In this document: one piece after another, positions 1 through 7,026 of the stretch
How the letters are laid out: each line of letters opens with the position of its first letter
Numbering within the stretch: the first letter of the stretch is position 1
Assembly: GCA_946482635.1 (NCBI GenBank)
Contig: CAMLSG010000084.1
Location: 1 to 20,727, forward strand
DNA length: 20,727 nucleotides
Source: an uncultured Duganella sp.
GTDB taxonomy: Bacteria > Pseudomonadota > Gammaproteobacteria > Burkholderiales > Burkholderiaceae
Reading direction: 5' to 3'
Translations under genes and position numbers: made by a program
Notes under the pieces: model-generated
The model's database searches: none
Told to the model about the DNA's origin: nothing
What the model saw: the letters and a program-made list of their open reading frames with translations, nothing else

Positions 1-453
1 GACCTGATCGGCCGCAAGACCGTGCGTGACGGCGGCGCGCTGGCCAAGTCGATCATTGCGCAAGTGCGCGCGACTGCCGAAGAACTGGCTGGCGTGAACA
101 GCCCTGACTTCGCGGCGATCCGCAAGCACCTGGTGCAGGGCGCGGACGACCTGGAAGCGGTGGTGGACTTCGTCGTCAACCACGCCAAGTCGGATATCAA
201 GGGCGTGTTCTCCGGCTCCGTGCTTTACCTGAAGCTGGCCGGTATCGTGTTCGGCGGATGGCAGATGGGCCGTGCTGCGCTGATCTCGCAATCCAAGCTG
301 TCGGCAGGCGAGGGCGATGCATCGTTCTACCACGCCAAGATCGTGACCGCGCGCTTCTTTGCGGACCACATCCTGTCCGGCTCCACCGGCATGCGCGCCG
401 CCATCGTTGATGGCAGCGCAGGCGTGCTGGGCCTGGACGTCGAGCAGTTCTAA
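1..453 (+). CDS. Acyl-CoA dehydrogenase, C-terminal fragment (5' end outside window)
   Basis: The reading frame is open from base 1 and ends in TAA at 451-453, so the gene begins upstream; the GTG at 22 is an internal codon, not a convincing start. The 150 visible residues match the helical C-terminal region of the long (about 600-residue) FadE-like acyl-CoA dehydrogenases that carry the acetyl-CoA dehydrogenase C-terminal-like domain. Cues are DGGALAKSIIAQ, the GGWQMGRAAL segment and the end GVLGLDVEQF. By family, the enzyme would be an FAD-dependent dehydrogenase making the 2,3-double bond in fatty acyl-CoA during beta-oxidation. The flavin and catalytic-base regions are not in the window, so substrate length cannot be judged. 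The next gene is convergent, with a hairpin between them. Confidence 0.85.
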   Translation, partial: DLIGRKTVRDGGALAKSIIAQVRATAEELAGVNSPDFAAIRKHLVQGADDLEAVVDFVVNHAKSDIKGVFSGSVLYLKLAGIVFGGWQMGRAALISQSKLSAGEGDASFYHAKIVTARFFADHILSGSTGMRAAIVDGSAGVLGLDVEQF

Positions 454-464
454 GCCTGAACCAT

Positions 465-491
465 GGTGTCTGACCCAATGGGTCAGACACC
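465..491. repeat. Perfect 12-bp inverted repeat (hairpin) between convergent genes
   Basis: Arms GGTGTCTGACCC (465-476) and GGGTCAGACACC (480-491) are perfect reverse complements around a 3-nt loop AAT. It fills the gap between the acyl-CoA dehydrogenase stop (453) and the ada stop (495). There is no T tract on either strand, so it is not a canonical intrinsic terminator, but it could stall or protect both convergent transcripts. The CTGACCC/GGGTCAG core recurs at 4731-4757, which suggests a dispersed REP-like family. Confidence 0.85.
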
Positions 492-494
492 GCT

Positions 495-1541
495 TCACCG
501 GTTCTGCAGTTCATGCGCAAGGAGCCACTCCTTGCGCGCCAATCCCCCGCCGTATCCCGTCAGCGAACCATCCTTGCCGATTATCCTGTGGCAGGGAATG
601 ATGATTGCAATCCGGTTCGCTCCATTCGCTCCGGCCACTGCCCGCACCGAGTTGGGCGCCCCCAGGCGCGCCGCCAGGTCGGCGTAATGCGTCACCTCCC
701 CAAACTTCATTGCGCGCAAGGCATTCCAGACGCCGCGCTGGAAATCGCTGCCCGGTGCATCGAGCGTCACGCTGAATTGCCGGCGTTTGCCTTCGAAGTA
801 TTCCGCGATCTGGACTTCGGCCTCGCGCGTGTGCGCGTTTTCTCCTGCCAGGATGCGGGCCTTGAACAGGCGCTGCAAATCGCGGAACTCGGTTTCCAGC
901 ATGCGCCGGTCGGTGAATTCCAATAAGCACACGCCGTTTTCGCTGGCGCAGACAAACATCGGTCCCAGAGGCGTCGTAAAGCGGTGCAGCACCAGTTGTT
1001 GCGCGCCCTGGCTCGGCGCATTGCCGGTCATCTTCTTGTAGGTATACGCGAAGCCGCTGAGCGATTCGTAGCCACTGTCGAGCGCTACATCGGTCGTGCT
1101 GCGGCCGTCCTTCAGTTCCGACATGGCCAAGTTGATGCGCAACATGCGTTGGTACGACTGGAAGCTGAAGCCATGGTGTTTCTGGAACCAGCGCCGCACC
1201 AGTTCCGGGCTGATGCCCAGTTCGCGCAGTTCACCATCCTGCATGCGCCGCTTTGGCTGTTCCCGCACCAGCGCGACAGCGCGGGCGACTTGCGGCGGCA
1301 CGTCGGGCGCATTTTCGGTCGGGCGGCACACCTTGCACGGACGGAAGCCCAGCGCCAGCGGTTCCTTGATGTCGGAGAAGAAGTCGACATTTTCCACCTT
1401 CGGTTTGCGCGCGCGGCAGGTCGGCAGGCAGAAAATGCCGGTGGTCTTGACCGCTGCATAAAATGCGCCGACATGCTCGGGCGAGCGTGCGACGAGGGCG
1501 TGGTAGCAGCGCTGAATTGCGGCGGGATCGGTGATTTTCAT
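495..1541 (-). CDS. ada: Ada: methylphosphotriester/O6-methylguanine-DNA methyltransferase and AraC-type activator
   Basis: The 348-residue protein has the full Ada architecture and nearly the length of the E. coli protein. The N-terminal zinc domain has the four metal cysteines at C38, C42, C69 and C72 (FCLPTC and CKVC motifs), the same spacing as E. coli Ada, where C38 accepts methyl from phosphotriesters. An AraC-type helix-turn-helix region follows at about residues 85-180. The C-terminal methyltransferase domain has the PCHR active site, with C317 as the suicide acceptor for O6-methylguanine. By family it repairs alkylated DNA and, once methylated, activates its own regulon. It is a single gene, convergent with the dehydrogenase, with no alkA or alkB beside it. 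I saw no clear Ada box in the 92-bp upstream gap. The ATG at 1539-1541 is the natural domain start. Confidence 0.95.
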   Translation of the reverse strand: MKITDPAAIQRCYHALVARSPEHVGAFYAAVKTTGIFCLPTCRARKPKVENVDFFSDIKEPLALGFRPCKVCRPTENAPDVPPQVARAVALVREQPKRRMQDGELRELGISPELVRRWFQKHHGFSFQSYQRMLRINLAMSELKDGRSTTDVALDSGYESLSGFAYTYKKMTGNAPSQGAQQLVLHRFTTPLGPMFVCASENGVCLLEFTDRRMLETEFRDLQRLFKARILAGENAHTREAEVQIAEYFEGKRRQFSVTLDAPGSDFQRGVWNALRAMKFGEVTHYADLAARLGAPNSVRAVAGANGANRIAIIIPCHRIIGKDGSLTGYGGGLARKEWLLAHELQNR

Positions 1542-1567
1542 TGTCGATCGGGAATGTGATTGATGGA

Positions 1568-1587
1568 AGGAGCTTAGCGAAGCTCCT
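1568..1587. other. 8-bp hairpin in the gap between ada and the deacetylase gene
   Basis: Arms AGGAGCTT (1568-1575) and AAGCTCCT (1580-1587) enclose a 4-nt loop. It lies after the deacetylase stop and before the ada start, both minus strand. It has no T tract, so it could be a weak terminator for the upstream operon, part of the ada leader, or an operator. The sequence alone does not decide between these. Confidence 0.5.
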
Positions 1588-1633
1588 GCCAGCGCGACAA
1601 CCGAAAAACAGACGACTATTTTTGGCCGGGGCG

Positions 1634-2542
1634 TTACAGTCCTTTCTTTGCCAGTTCGGCGATTTCGTAGTCGCCATCATCGACCAGGCGCTCGCCGCCT
1701 GGCGTCAAGCCCAGTCCCAGTGTGCGCCCCAGTGACAGCAGCAGGCTTTGCCCCGCAGCTTTGCGGACCGGTTCCAATTTGTAGACCGGATCGGAAAATG
1801 CTTCTGCCGGCGTGATGATCCTCCAGCCCATTTCCTCGAATTGGGTCAGCACATCATCCAGCCATAGTGCGTTGAGCAGGTTGTGGTGCAGTAGCAGGAC
1901 TTGCGAAATATCGCGTCCCTGCAGCTTCTGCGACAGCTCGCGGTAGGCCAGCGCGCGCTGCTTGACGTGGGCCAGGTAGGCGGTGCGGATCGCGCTGATG
2001 TCGGCATTCGGGTCCTTCTTCAGCACTTGTTCCAGCTTTTCGTTGAGGCGCCAGTCGCTGGTGTCCAGGCTTACATGCGCGTTGCGGTAGCCGTGGTCGC
2101 GCAGGAAGCTGCGCATGCCGTCGATTTTCTCAGGCGTGTTCCCTTCGCGCAGGTAAGTGAAGCGCAGCCATTTCTGGTAGCCGGGCTGGGTACCGATCAA
2201 GCGGTCGCATTCCAGCACCTGGCGCTGGTACTCGGCCAGCGGGACTTTTTCCAGGTCGGGGTGCGTGACGGTGTGGTTGCCGATGGCGTGACCGGCCTTG
2301 CTCCAGGCTTGCAGCAGCGGCAGCCCTTGCGGTGTGTTGGCGCCGAAGCCGGAGGTGACAAACAGTGCAGCCTGTACGCGGTGTTTGGCCAGCGCGCCCA
2401 GGATGGCCTGGTTGCGCTCCTGTGCCGACATGCGCGGCGTAGTGCCCGCGTTCGGGCCATCGTCGATCGTAATCGCTACCGATTGCGCTTGCACGGCGCC
2501 GGCGGCGGCCAGTGCTGCTGCTGCGAGAAGGCGGCGCATCAT
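1634..2542 (-). CDS. Secreted polysaccharide deacetylase (NodB-fold, carbohydrate esterase family 4-like)
   Basis: The 302-residue protein has a signal peptide (MMRR plus a hydrophobic Ala/Leu run) with likely cleavage after AVQA at residue 19. NodB motifs are visible: TIDDGP (D27, D28) with the catalytic base and metal Asp; GNHTVTH (H90, H94) as metal ligands; RFTY at 127-130, a variant of the usual RxPY; and LLLHH at 216-220 for the last motif. By family it removes acetyl groups from N-acetylglucosamine-type polymers in a metal-dependent reaction in the periplasm or outside the cell; the actual polymer is unknown. Its start ATG (2540-2542) overlaps the proline dehydrogenase stop as ATGA, so the two are probably translated from one message. 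A second ATG lies immediately downstream (residue 2). Confidence 0.85.
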   Translation of the reverse strand: MMRRLLAAAALAAAGAVQAQSVAITIDDGPNAGTTPRMSAQERNQAILGALAKHRVQAALFVTSGFGANTPQGLPLLQAWSKAGHAIGNHTVTHPDLEKVPLAEYQRQVLECDRLIGTQPGYQKWLRFTYLREGNTPEKIDGMRSFLRDHGYRNAHVSLDTSDWRLNEKLEQVLKKDPNADISAIRTAYLAHVKQRALAYRELSQKLQGRDISQVLLLHHNLLNALWLDDVLTQFEEMGWRIITPAEAFSDPVYKLEPVRKAAGQSLLLSLGRTLGLGLTPGGERLVDDGDYEIAELAKKGL

Positions 2543-3528
2543 GCGGCACCCAGTGCGTCGGTGATGGCCTGGTAGACGCGTACCGGCTCTTCGGAAATGC
2601 GGTTCAATACGTACAAAAAGTACTCCTTTCCAAACACTGCGTATTCGCGCGTCGCGAAGCCGGCGTCGCGCAGGTCGGCGATATTCTGTTCGCCCAATCC
2701 GATCAGGGATTCAAATTCATAAGGGCCGGCGGCGATGCCTTCGGCGCGGATCATTGCCGTCAGTTCTTCCTGGATCGCGCGGTCGTGCGTGGCGATCGAG
2801 CATTTGTGGCCGCTGCGCAGCAGCAGTGCCGCATAGCGTCGGTATGCCGATGCCAGTTCGGGACTGCTGCGAGGGTAGGCGATTTCCACCGGTTCGAACA
2901 TGGCGCCCTTGACCAGGCGGATGCGGCCAGGATGGCGCAGCAGCGCCGGGAGATCGTTGGCGGTGCGATGCAGCTTGGCCGGTACCGTGATGCCGACATT
3001 CGACAGGCCATCCTTTTCGTGCAGGCGGCTGTAAATCTCGTAAATGCCGGAAGTGCGGTCGGAGGCCTCCATCGAGATCATCACTTCCTGCCCGATTTCG
3101 CTGGCAGCCCGTGCGATGCGGCGCGCGTTCTGGTAACCCAGTTCCGGATCGACCAGCGAGCCGACGTGGGACAAGTCGAACGAGATCGAGCAATCAAGCC
3201 GCTGCTCGCCGATGGCCTGCACTAGTTGCAGGAAGACGCTGGTCTCCTCGTTGGCGAAAGCCTCGTCGCGAACGCTCTCGCCCATGTACTCGGCGGAAGC
3301 GCGGTGCCCGTTCTGGTTGATCATGGCGGCGCGCACGATCACGTCCGACACGGTGCTGCCGGCAACATAGCGCAGCGACACGCGCTCCATGTAGGGGCGA
3401 AGCAGCGGGTCATCGAGGAATCGGGCCTTGGCGTCTTCATTGACAGCCAATTCGCGCAAGGCGCTGGCTGCGCGGTCGACCAGCGGCTGCCACTGGGGTG
3501 GGAAGTGTGGCGTGGTATTGTCTGTCAC
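2539..3528 (-). CDS. Divergent monofunctional proline dehydrogenase (PRODH barrel)
   Basis: The 329-residue protein has the proline dehydrogenase barrel signatures: RLVKGAM (204-210), ATHD (246-249), a YEFESLIG segment (270-277) in the usual FxMLYG place, and YVLNRISEEP (306-315) in place of the usual YxxRRLxE. The family oxidises L-proline to pyrroline-5-carboxylate with FAD at the inner membrane. The usual pair of arginines that grips the proline carboxylate is here Asn309-Arg310, so substrate preference may differ. The start is GTG (3526-3528), chosen because an AAGGAG Shine-Dalgarno sequence sits just upstream. No pyrroline-5-carboxylate dehydrogenase is nearby. The stop overlaps the deacetylase ATG. 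The gene is divergent from the LysE-family exporter across a 60-bp gap. Confidence 0.8.
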   Translation of the reverse strand: MTDNTTPHFPPQWQPLVDRAASALRELAVNEDAKARFLDDPLLRPYMERVSLRYVAGSTVSDVIVRAAMINQNGHRASAEYMGESVRDEAFANEETSVFLQLVQAIGEQRLDCSISFDLSHVGSLVDPELGYQNARRIARAASEIGQEVMISMEASDRTSGIYEIYSRLHEKDGLSNVGITVPAKLHRTANDLPALLRHPGRIRLVKGAMFEPVEIAYPRSSPELASAYRRYAALLLRSGHKCSIATHDRAIQEELTAMIRAEGIAAGPYEFESLIGLGEQNIADLRDAGFATREYAVFGKEYFLYVLNRISEEPVRVYQAITDALGAA

Positions 3529-3588
3529 GGTGTCTCCTTGCGCGTTTGGACGTTGTATATTAACTAAAATTTCAATATGGAGCCGGCC

Positions 3589-4209
3589 ATGGATGCTTCA
3601 ACCCTCATGCTCTTCGTGCCTGCCTGTTTTGCGCTGAACATGGCGCCGGGACCGAACAACCTGCTCTCGGTCAGCAATGCCACGCGCTATGGCTTTCGCC
3701 GTTCATGCCTTGCGGGTGCGGGGCGTCTGGTCGCCTTTGCGGGGATGATTGGCCTGGCATCGGCTGGACTGGCAGCGGTGTTGCACACCTCGGAATGGCT
3801 GTTCTATGGGATCAAGACCGTCGGTGCGATTTACCTGTTCTACCTGGCCTGGCAATTGTGGCGCGCGCAGCCTGGTGAGCAGGCGGACCGGGCTGCGCCA
3901 GCGGCGGGATGGTGGCAGTTGGCGCGGCAGGAGTTCTTTGTCGCCTCGGGCAATCCGAAAGCAATCCTGATCTTCACGGCGTTCTTGCCGCAGTTCGTCG
4001 ATCCTGCCGGGCCGGTGGGCGCGCAGTTCTTCGTGCTGGGAGTACTGTTCCTGCTATTGGAAGTGGTGGCGCTGGCGGCTTACGCCTGGATGGGGGCGCG
4101 CATGCAGGATTGGTTCGCGCAACCGCGCGGGAAGAGGGTATTCAACCGGATTTGCGCCGGCCTGCTGGCCGGCGCGGGGATGGGATTACTGCTGTCGCGG
4201 CGGACTTAG
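3589..4209 (+). CDS. LysE/RhtB-family amino-acid exporter
   Basis: The 206-residue integral membrane protein has the family hallmark near its N terminus (ALNMAPGPNNLLSVSNATRYG), about six hydrophobic segments, and the FFVASGNPKAILIFTAFLPQF segment typical of LysE/RhtB exporters. By family it exports amino acids or related small molecules through the inner membrane; the substrate cannot be read from the sequence. I chose ATG 3589 because GGAG at 3579-3582 is correctly spaced; an in-frame ATG at 3577 would add four residues but lies on that ribosome binding site. It is divergent from proline dehydrogenase, which makes an amino-acid-related role plausible but unproven. Its stop overlaps the stop of the next, convergent gene by 4 bases. 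Confidence 0.88.
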   Translation: MDASTLMLFVPACFALNMAPGPNNLLSVSNATRYGFRRSCLAGAGRLVAFAGMIGLASAGLAAVLHTSEWLFYGIKTVGAIYLFYLAWQLWRAQPGEQADRAAPAAGWWQLARQEFFVASGNPKAILIFTAFLPQFVDPAGPVGAQFFVLGVLFLLLEVVALAAYAWMGARMQDWFAQPRGKRVFNRICAGLLAGAGMGLLLSRRT

Positions 4210-4619
4210 ATGCGGTTCAGGCCGCCGTTCTCGCGCTTGACGTGGTCGCCGTTACGCAAGTTTGGATCGTTCTTCAGTACGACGGTGCCGACCTTGCCGG
4301 TTTCGTACTTGACGGTCACGTGCCATTCCTTGACCTTGTTCATTTTGCCTTCGATCTTCTTGCCGGCGTAGGCGCCGCCTGCAGCGCCAGCAACGGTGGC
4401 CAGGGTTTTGCCGGTGCCGCCGCCAACCTGGTGGCCCAGCAGGCCGCCAGCGATACCGCCGGCTACCATGCCGGCCGCACCGCCTTCGCCATCTTTTTCA
4501 ATCATTTTGACTGCGGTCACGGTACCGCAATCAGCACAAACAGCGCGCTTCGGTTGCGCATAAGCGCCGGTAACCGTTACGGCCAGAATGGCTGGCAAGA
4601 GGAATTTAATTACTTTCAT
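4206..4619 (-). CDS. Exported glycine-zipper 2TM-domain protein
   Basis: The 137-residue protein has a clear signal peptide (MKVIKFLLPAILAVTVTGAYA, cleavage about residue 21). A Gly/Ala-rich glycine-zipper segment lies at about 46-86 (GGIAGGLLG, GAAGGAYAG), and a soluble C-terminal part is rich in Lys, Val and Asn. A CADC pair (C28, C31) follows the signal peptide. Such proteins (17-kDa surface antigen/SlyB-like) sit in the envelope, probably at the outer membrane; precise function is unknown. The frame stays open upstream to about 4721, but ATG 4617-4619 is preferred because GGAG is well placed before it and the signal peptide starts there. The 3' end overlaps the LysE-family gene tail-to-tail, leaving no room for a terminator. 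Confidence 0.82.
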   Translation of the reverse strand: MKVIKFLLPAILAVTVTGAYAQPKRAVCADCGTVTAVKMIEKDGEGGAAGMVAGGIAGGLLGHQVGGGTGKTLATVAGAAGGAYAGKKIEGKMNKVKEWHVTVKYETGKVGTVVLKNDPNLRNGDHVKRENGGLNRI

Positions 4620-4713
4620 ATGGGTTCTCCAAAAGCGGTTGTGGTGATAGTGAGTATAGGTCAATAGTTGCCGTTTGGAATCCCAATTTGTGACAAGACG
4701 TTGCTGTAGAGTT

Positions 4714-4757
4714 CGTGTCAACTAAAGAGCCTGACCCCAAGGTTGACACGGGGTCAG
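4714..4757. repeat. Two interleaved inverted repeats at the 3' end of the TM2 gene
   Basis: Arms CGTGTCAAC (4714-4722) and GTTGACACG (4742-4750) form one perfect 9-bp stem. CTGACCCC (4731-4738) and GGGGTCAG (4750-4757) form a second 8-bp stem. The two overlap, so only one can form at a time. The CTGACCC/GGGTCAG core is shared with the hairpin at 465-491. The second stem contains the TM2 gene stop codon (4754-4756, minus strand). It looks like a dispersed intergenic repeat rather than a terminator, since no T tract follows. Confidence 0.7.
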
Positions 4758-5170
4758 CCGTAGATGCCGCCGGTGTAGAGCAGGTCGAACAGGCGGGCGA
4801 TGGCGGCGATCAGGCCGAAGGCGCCGAACATCAGGGTGGCTACCAGCACGATCGCCAGGGGCCAGCGTGAGTTGGACTGCTTGCCGCTGCCGGCGTTGAA
4901 GGAGGCGTCCCACTTTTCGTCGGGCATCAGGCCGAGTACCAGGGCTTCGAGGACGCCGACCAGGATCGACAGGATCAGGGGCAGCAGCAGGAAATAAGGA
5001 TCGGCTTTCGGCCAGAGTGCAAAGACGGCGGCAACGCCGAGCAGGCTGGCGGCATGCAGCCAGCCCCATTTGTCGGCCAGGCCGCGCAGGTAGAAGCGAT
5101 GCAGGCCGAGGCCGCCGGTCACGGCGGCGAGCAGGGTGGCGAATGTTTTGTTCTTGTGTAAAACAGACAT
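4754..5170 (-). CDS. TM2-domain membrane protein
   Basis: The 138-residue protein opens with MSVLHKNKTFATLLA, then a TM2-type motif (TGGLGLHRFYL, about residues 18-28) and several hydrophobic segments to the C terminus. TM2 proteins are small inner-membrane proteins of unknown role. An in-frame TTG at 5263 would add 31 residues without hydrophobic or family character, so ATG 5168-5170 is the better start, though its Shine-Dalgarno is weak. The stop TGA falls inside a repeat (4750-4757), so the repeat seems to have supplied or trimmed the last codons. The gene is divergent from rpsP, which begins 187 bases away. Confidence 0.72.
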   Translation of the reverse strand: MSVLHKNKTFATLLAAVTGGLGLHRFYLRGLADKWGWLHAASLLGVAAVFALWPKADPYFLLLPLILSILVGVLEALVLGLMPDEKWDASFNAGSGKQSNSRWPLAIVLVATLMFGAFGLIAAIARLFDLLYTGGIYG

Positions 5171-5285
5171 GATTGCGGCCGAAAAGTCCGAAAAACCGGC
5201 AGTATCGCACAACAAAGCTGTTGCCGACGAGGCCAGTTCAGGGGATAATCCCGGATTGTCCAATTCCCCACCAATTTGATTAATC

Positions 5286-5315
5286 TTGCCGGTTGGAGTT
5301 AAAGCGCGCTATAAT
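5286..5315 (+). promoter_or_regulatory. Probable sigma-70 promoter of the rpsP operon
   Basis: A perfect TATAAT lies at 5310-5315 with TTGCCG at 5286-5291, an 18-bp spacer, about 40 bp upstream of the rpsP ATG. Transcription would begin near 5322. A palindrome GATTAATC (5278-5285) abuts the -35 element. This is the only strong promoter-like element before the ribosomal operon. Confidence 0.65.
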
Positions 5316-5356
5316 TTGCGGCTTTTTCCGACTCAGCACACTTTTTTGGAATTATT

Positions 5357-5602
5357 ATGGTCGTTATTCGTTTAGCTCGTGGTGGCGCCAAGAAGCGTCC
5401 TTTCTACAACATCGTTGCAACCGATTCCCGCAATCGTCGTGACGGCCGTTTCGTAGAACGTATCGGCTTCTTCAACCCAATGGCTACCGGCCAAGCAGAA
5501 ACCTTCCGCGTTGCTGCTGACCGTCTGGCTTACTGGCAAGGCGTTGGCGCTCAGCTGTCCCCAGCTGTTGCCAAGCTGGTTGCTGGCCAGAAGGCTGCTT
5601 AA
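5357..5602 (+). CDS. rpsP: 30S ribosomal protein S16
   Basis: The 81-residue protein is the normal length for bacterial S16. [20 protein letters not shown], the [19 protein letters not shown] block and the [12 protein letters not shown] segment are all characteristic. S16 binds 16S rRNA early in assembly of the 30S body. It is the first gene of the conserved rpsP-rimM-trmD-rplS operon, with its promoter about 40 bp upstream. The gene ends in three consecutive in-frame stop codons, TAA TAG TAG (5600-5608). Confidence 0.98.
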   Translation: MVVIRLARGGAKKRPFYNIVATDSRNRRDGRFVERIGFFNPMATGQAETFRVAADRLAYWQGVGAQLSPAVAKLVAGQKAA

Positions 5603-5617
5603 TAGTAGCTTCAAGTT

Positions 5618-6160
5618 TTGAGCAGCAAGACCGCATCTGGGGCGCAAGCCCCGGCTGACCTGGTTCAGGTTGGCTTTGTTTCTGGTGCCTACGGCATCAC
5701 CGGCGGGGTCCGTGTCCGACCCTTCTCCACCGAAGCAGATGCGCTGCTGCATGCCACCACCTGGTGGCTCGACAAGCCAAGCCTGCGTGACGTTGAAGTC
5801 AAGCGGGCTAAGCTGCATGGTGGCGACGTGGTCACCACTATCGTCGGGATGACGGACCGTAACGAAGCGGAGGCGCTGAAGGGCGCATCGGTGTTCGTAT
5901 CGCGTGCCGATTTCCCGCAACTGGAAGACGATGAGTACTACTGGGGCGACCTGATCGGCCTGGCAGTTCAGAATCAACAAGGCGAAAGCCTTGGCACGGT
6001 CGCGGACATGATGAGCAATGGACCTCAGTCCATCCTGCGCGTCGAGTACGAGGCCGATGGAAAGGCGCAAGAGCGCCTGATCCCGTTTGTAAGCCAGTTT
6101 GTTATCAAGGTGGACAAGGACGCGAAGCAGATCATCGTGGACTGGGGCCTGGATTACTAA
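5618..6160 (+). CDS. rimM: 16S rRNA processing/ribosome maturation factor RimM
   Basis: The 180-residue protein has the RimM N-terminal barrel ([21 protein letters not shown], about residues 14-34) and the C-terminal PRC-barrel (YYWGDLIGL, then [15 protein letters not shown]). RimM helps mature the 3' domain (head) of the 30S subunit and binds S19. The frame is closed just upstream by the tandem stops after rpsP, so the start must be TTG 5618 or a later non-ATG codon; no ATG precedes the conserved domain. The Shine-Dalgarno is weak, so translation may depend on the upstream gene. It lies 15 nt after rpsP and 14 nt before trmD. Confidence 0.96.
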   Translation: MSSKTASGAQAPADLVQVGFVSGAYGITGGVRVRPFSTEADALLHATTWWLDKPSLRDVEVKRAKLHGGDVVTTIVGMTDRNEAEALKGASVFVSRADFPQLEDDEYYWGDLIGLAVQNQQGESLGTVADMMSNGPQSILRVEYEADGKAQERLIPFVSQFVIKVDKDAKQIIVDWGLDY

Positions 6161-6174
6161 TCCGGAACCGCACA

Positions 6175-6921
6175 ATGCAATTCGACGTCATTACCCTGTT
6201 CCCTGAGATGTTCGCTGCCTTGACGCAGTCCGGCGTAACCCGCCGCGCGTTCGAGCAGAAGCGCTGGGGCCTGTCGCTGTGGAATCCGCGCGATTTCACC
6301 ACCGACAACCACCGCACCGTGGATGACCGCCCTTACGGCGGCGGCCCGGGGATGGTGATGCTGGCCAAGCCGCTGGAGCAGACCATCGAGGCCGCTAAAC
6401 AGCGCCAGGTGGTTTCCGGCCTGCCGGCGCCGCGCGTGGTGTACATGTCGCCGCAAGGCAAGCAGCTGACGCACGAACGCGTGATGCAGTTGAAGCAGGA
6501 ACCCGGCCTCGTGATCCTGTGCGGCCGCTACGAAGCGGTGGACCAGCGTTTGCTGGACCGCTGCATCGACGAAGAAATCAGCCTCGGCGATTTCGTGCTG
6601 TCCGGCGGCGAGCTGCCTGCCATGGCCCTGATGGATGCCGTGGTGCGCCAGCTGCCAGGCGTGCTGAATACCGATGCTTCGGCAGTCGAAGACTCCTTCG
6701 TCAACGGCTTGCTGGATTCGCCGCACTATACGCGGCCAGAAATTTACGAAGGCGAGGCCGTGCCCCCGGTGCTTTTGGGCGGCAACCACGCCGAGATCGA
6801 GAAGTGGCGCCGTGAGCGCATGCTGGAAGCGACGGCGCGCAAGCGTCCCGACCTGCTGGTGAAGGCCCGCGAAGCCGGCCTGCTCTCGAAGAAGGACGAA
6901 AAGTTTTTGGCGGGTTTATAA
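6175..6921 (+). CDS. trmD: tRNA (guanine-N1-)-methyltransferase TrmD
   Basis: The 248-residue protein begins [13 protein letters not shown] and carries the TrmD SPOUT signatures: [12 protein letters not shown] (about 54-65), [13 protein letters not shown] in the knot region, and [16 protein letters not shown]. It methylates G37 N1 next to the anticodon of tRNAs reading CNN-type codons, preventing frameshifts, using S-adenosylmethionine bound in a trefoil knot. The start ATG follows GGAA at 6164-6167. The stop codon (6919-6921) lies within a 7-bp hairpin (6911-6928), and a longer one follows before rplS. Confidence 0.98.
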   Translation: MQFDVITLFPEMFAALTQSGVTRRAFEQKRWGLSLWNPRDFTTDNHRTVDDRPYGGGPGMVMLAKPLEQTIEAAKQRQVVSGLPAPRVVYMSPQGKQLTHERVMQLKQEPGLVILCGRYEAVDQRLLDRCIDEEISLGDFVLSGGELPAMALMDAVVRQLPGVLNTDASAVEDSFVNGLLDSPHYTRPEIYEGEAVPPVLLGGNHAEIEKWRRERMLEATARKRPDLLVKAREAGLLSKKDEKFLAGL

Positions 6922-6959
6922 AAACCCGTTGTAGTACCGTGGCAGGCATGTTGCCTGCC
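6911..6959 (+). other. Two consecutive stem-loops between trmD and rplS
   Basis: CGGGTTT (6911-6917) pairs with AAACCCG (6922-6928) around the trmD stop codon. GGCAGGCA (6941-6948) pairs with TGCCTGCC (6952-6959) with a 3-nt loop. Neither is followed by a T tract, so they are not classic terminators. They could serve as a processing or stabilising element that lets rplS be expressed more than trmD, an imbalance known for this operon in E. coli. That role is inferred. Confidence 0.55.
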
Positions 6960-7026
6960 GTGTTTCAACCCCATCCTCTACCGGGCATCTTTTTGGCGCC
7001 GGCAAGATGGTAATAGGAGTCATAAA

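Noticed and set aside
465..491. Hairpin as an intrinsic terminator
   Set aside because: There is no T tract on either strand; I list it as a repeat instead.
984..1559. 191-codon plus-strand frame over ada
   Set aside because: It is antisense to a clear Ada protein with all catalytic cysteines; no motif of its own.
1542..1633. Ada box upstream of ada
   Set aside because: I looked for the AAT/GCAA-type Ada site known from E. coli and found none convincing.
4722..5210. 162-codon minus-strand frame over the TM2 gene
   Set aside because: Arg/Pro-rich out-of-frame translation of the TM2 gene, which has the recognisable motif in the other frame.
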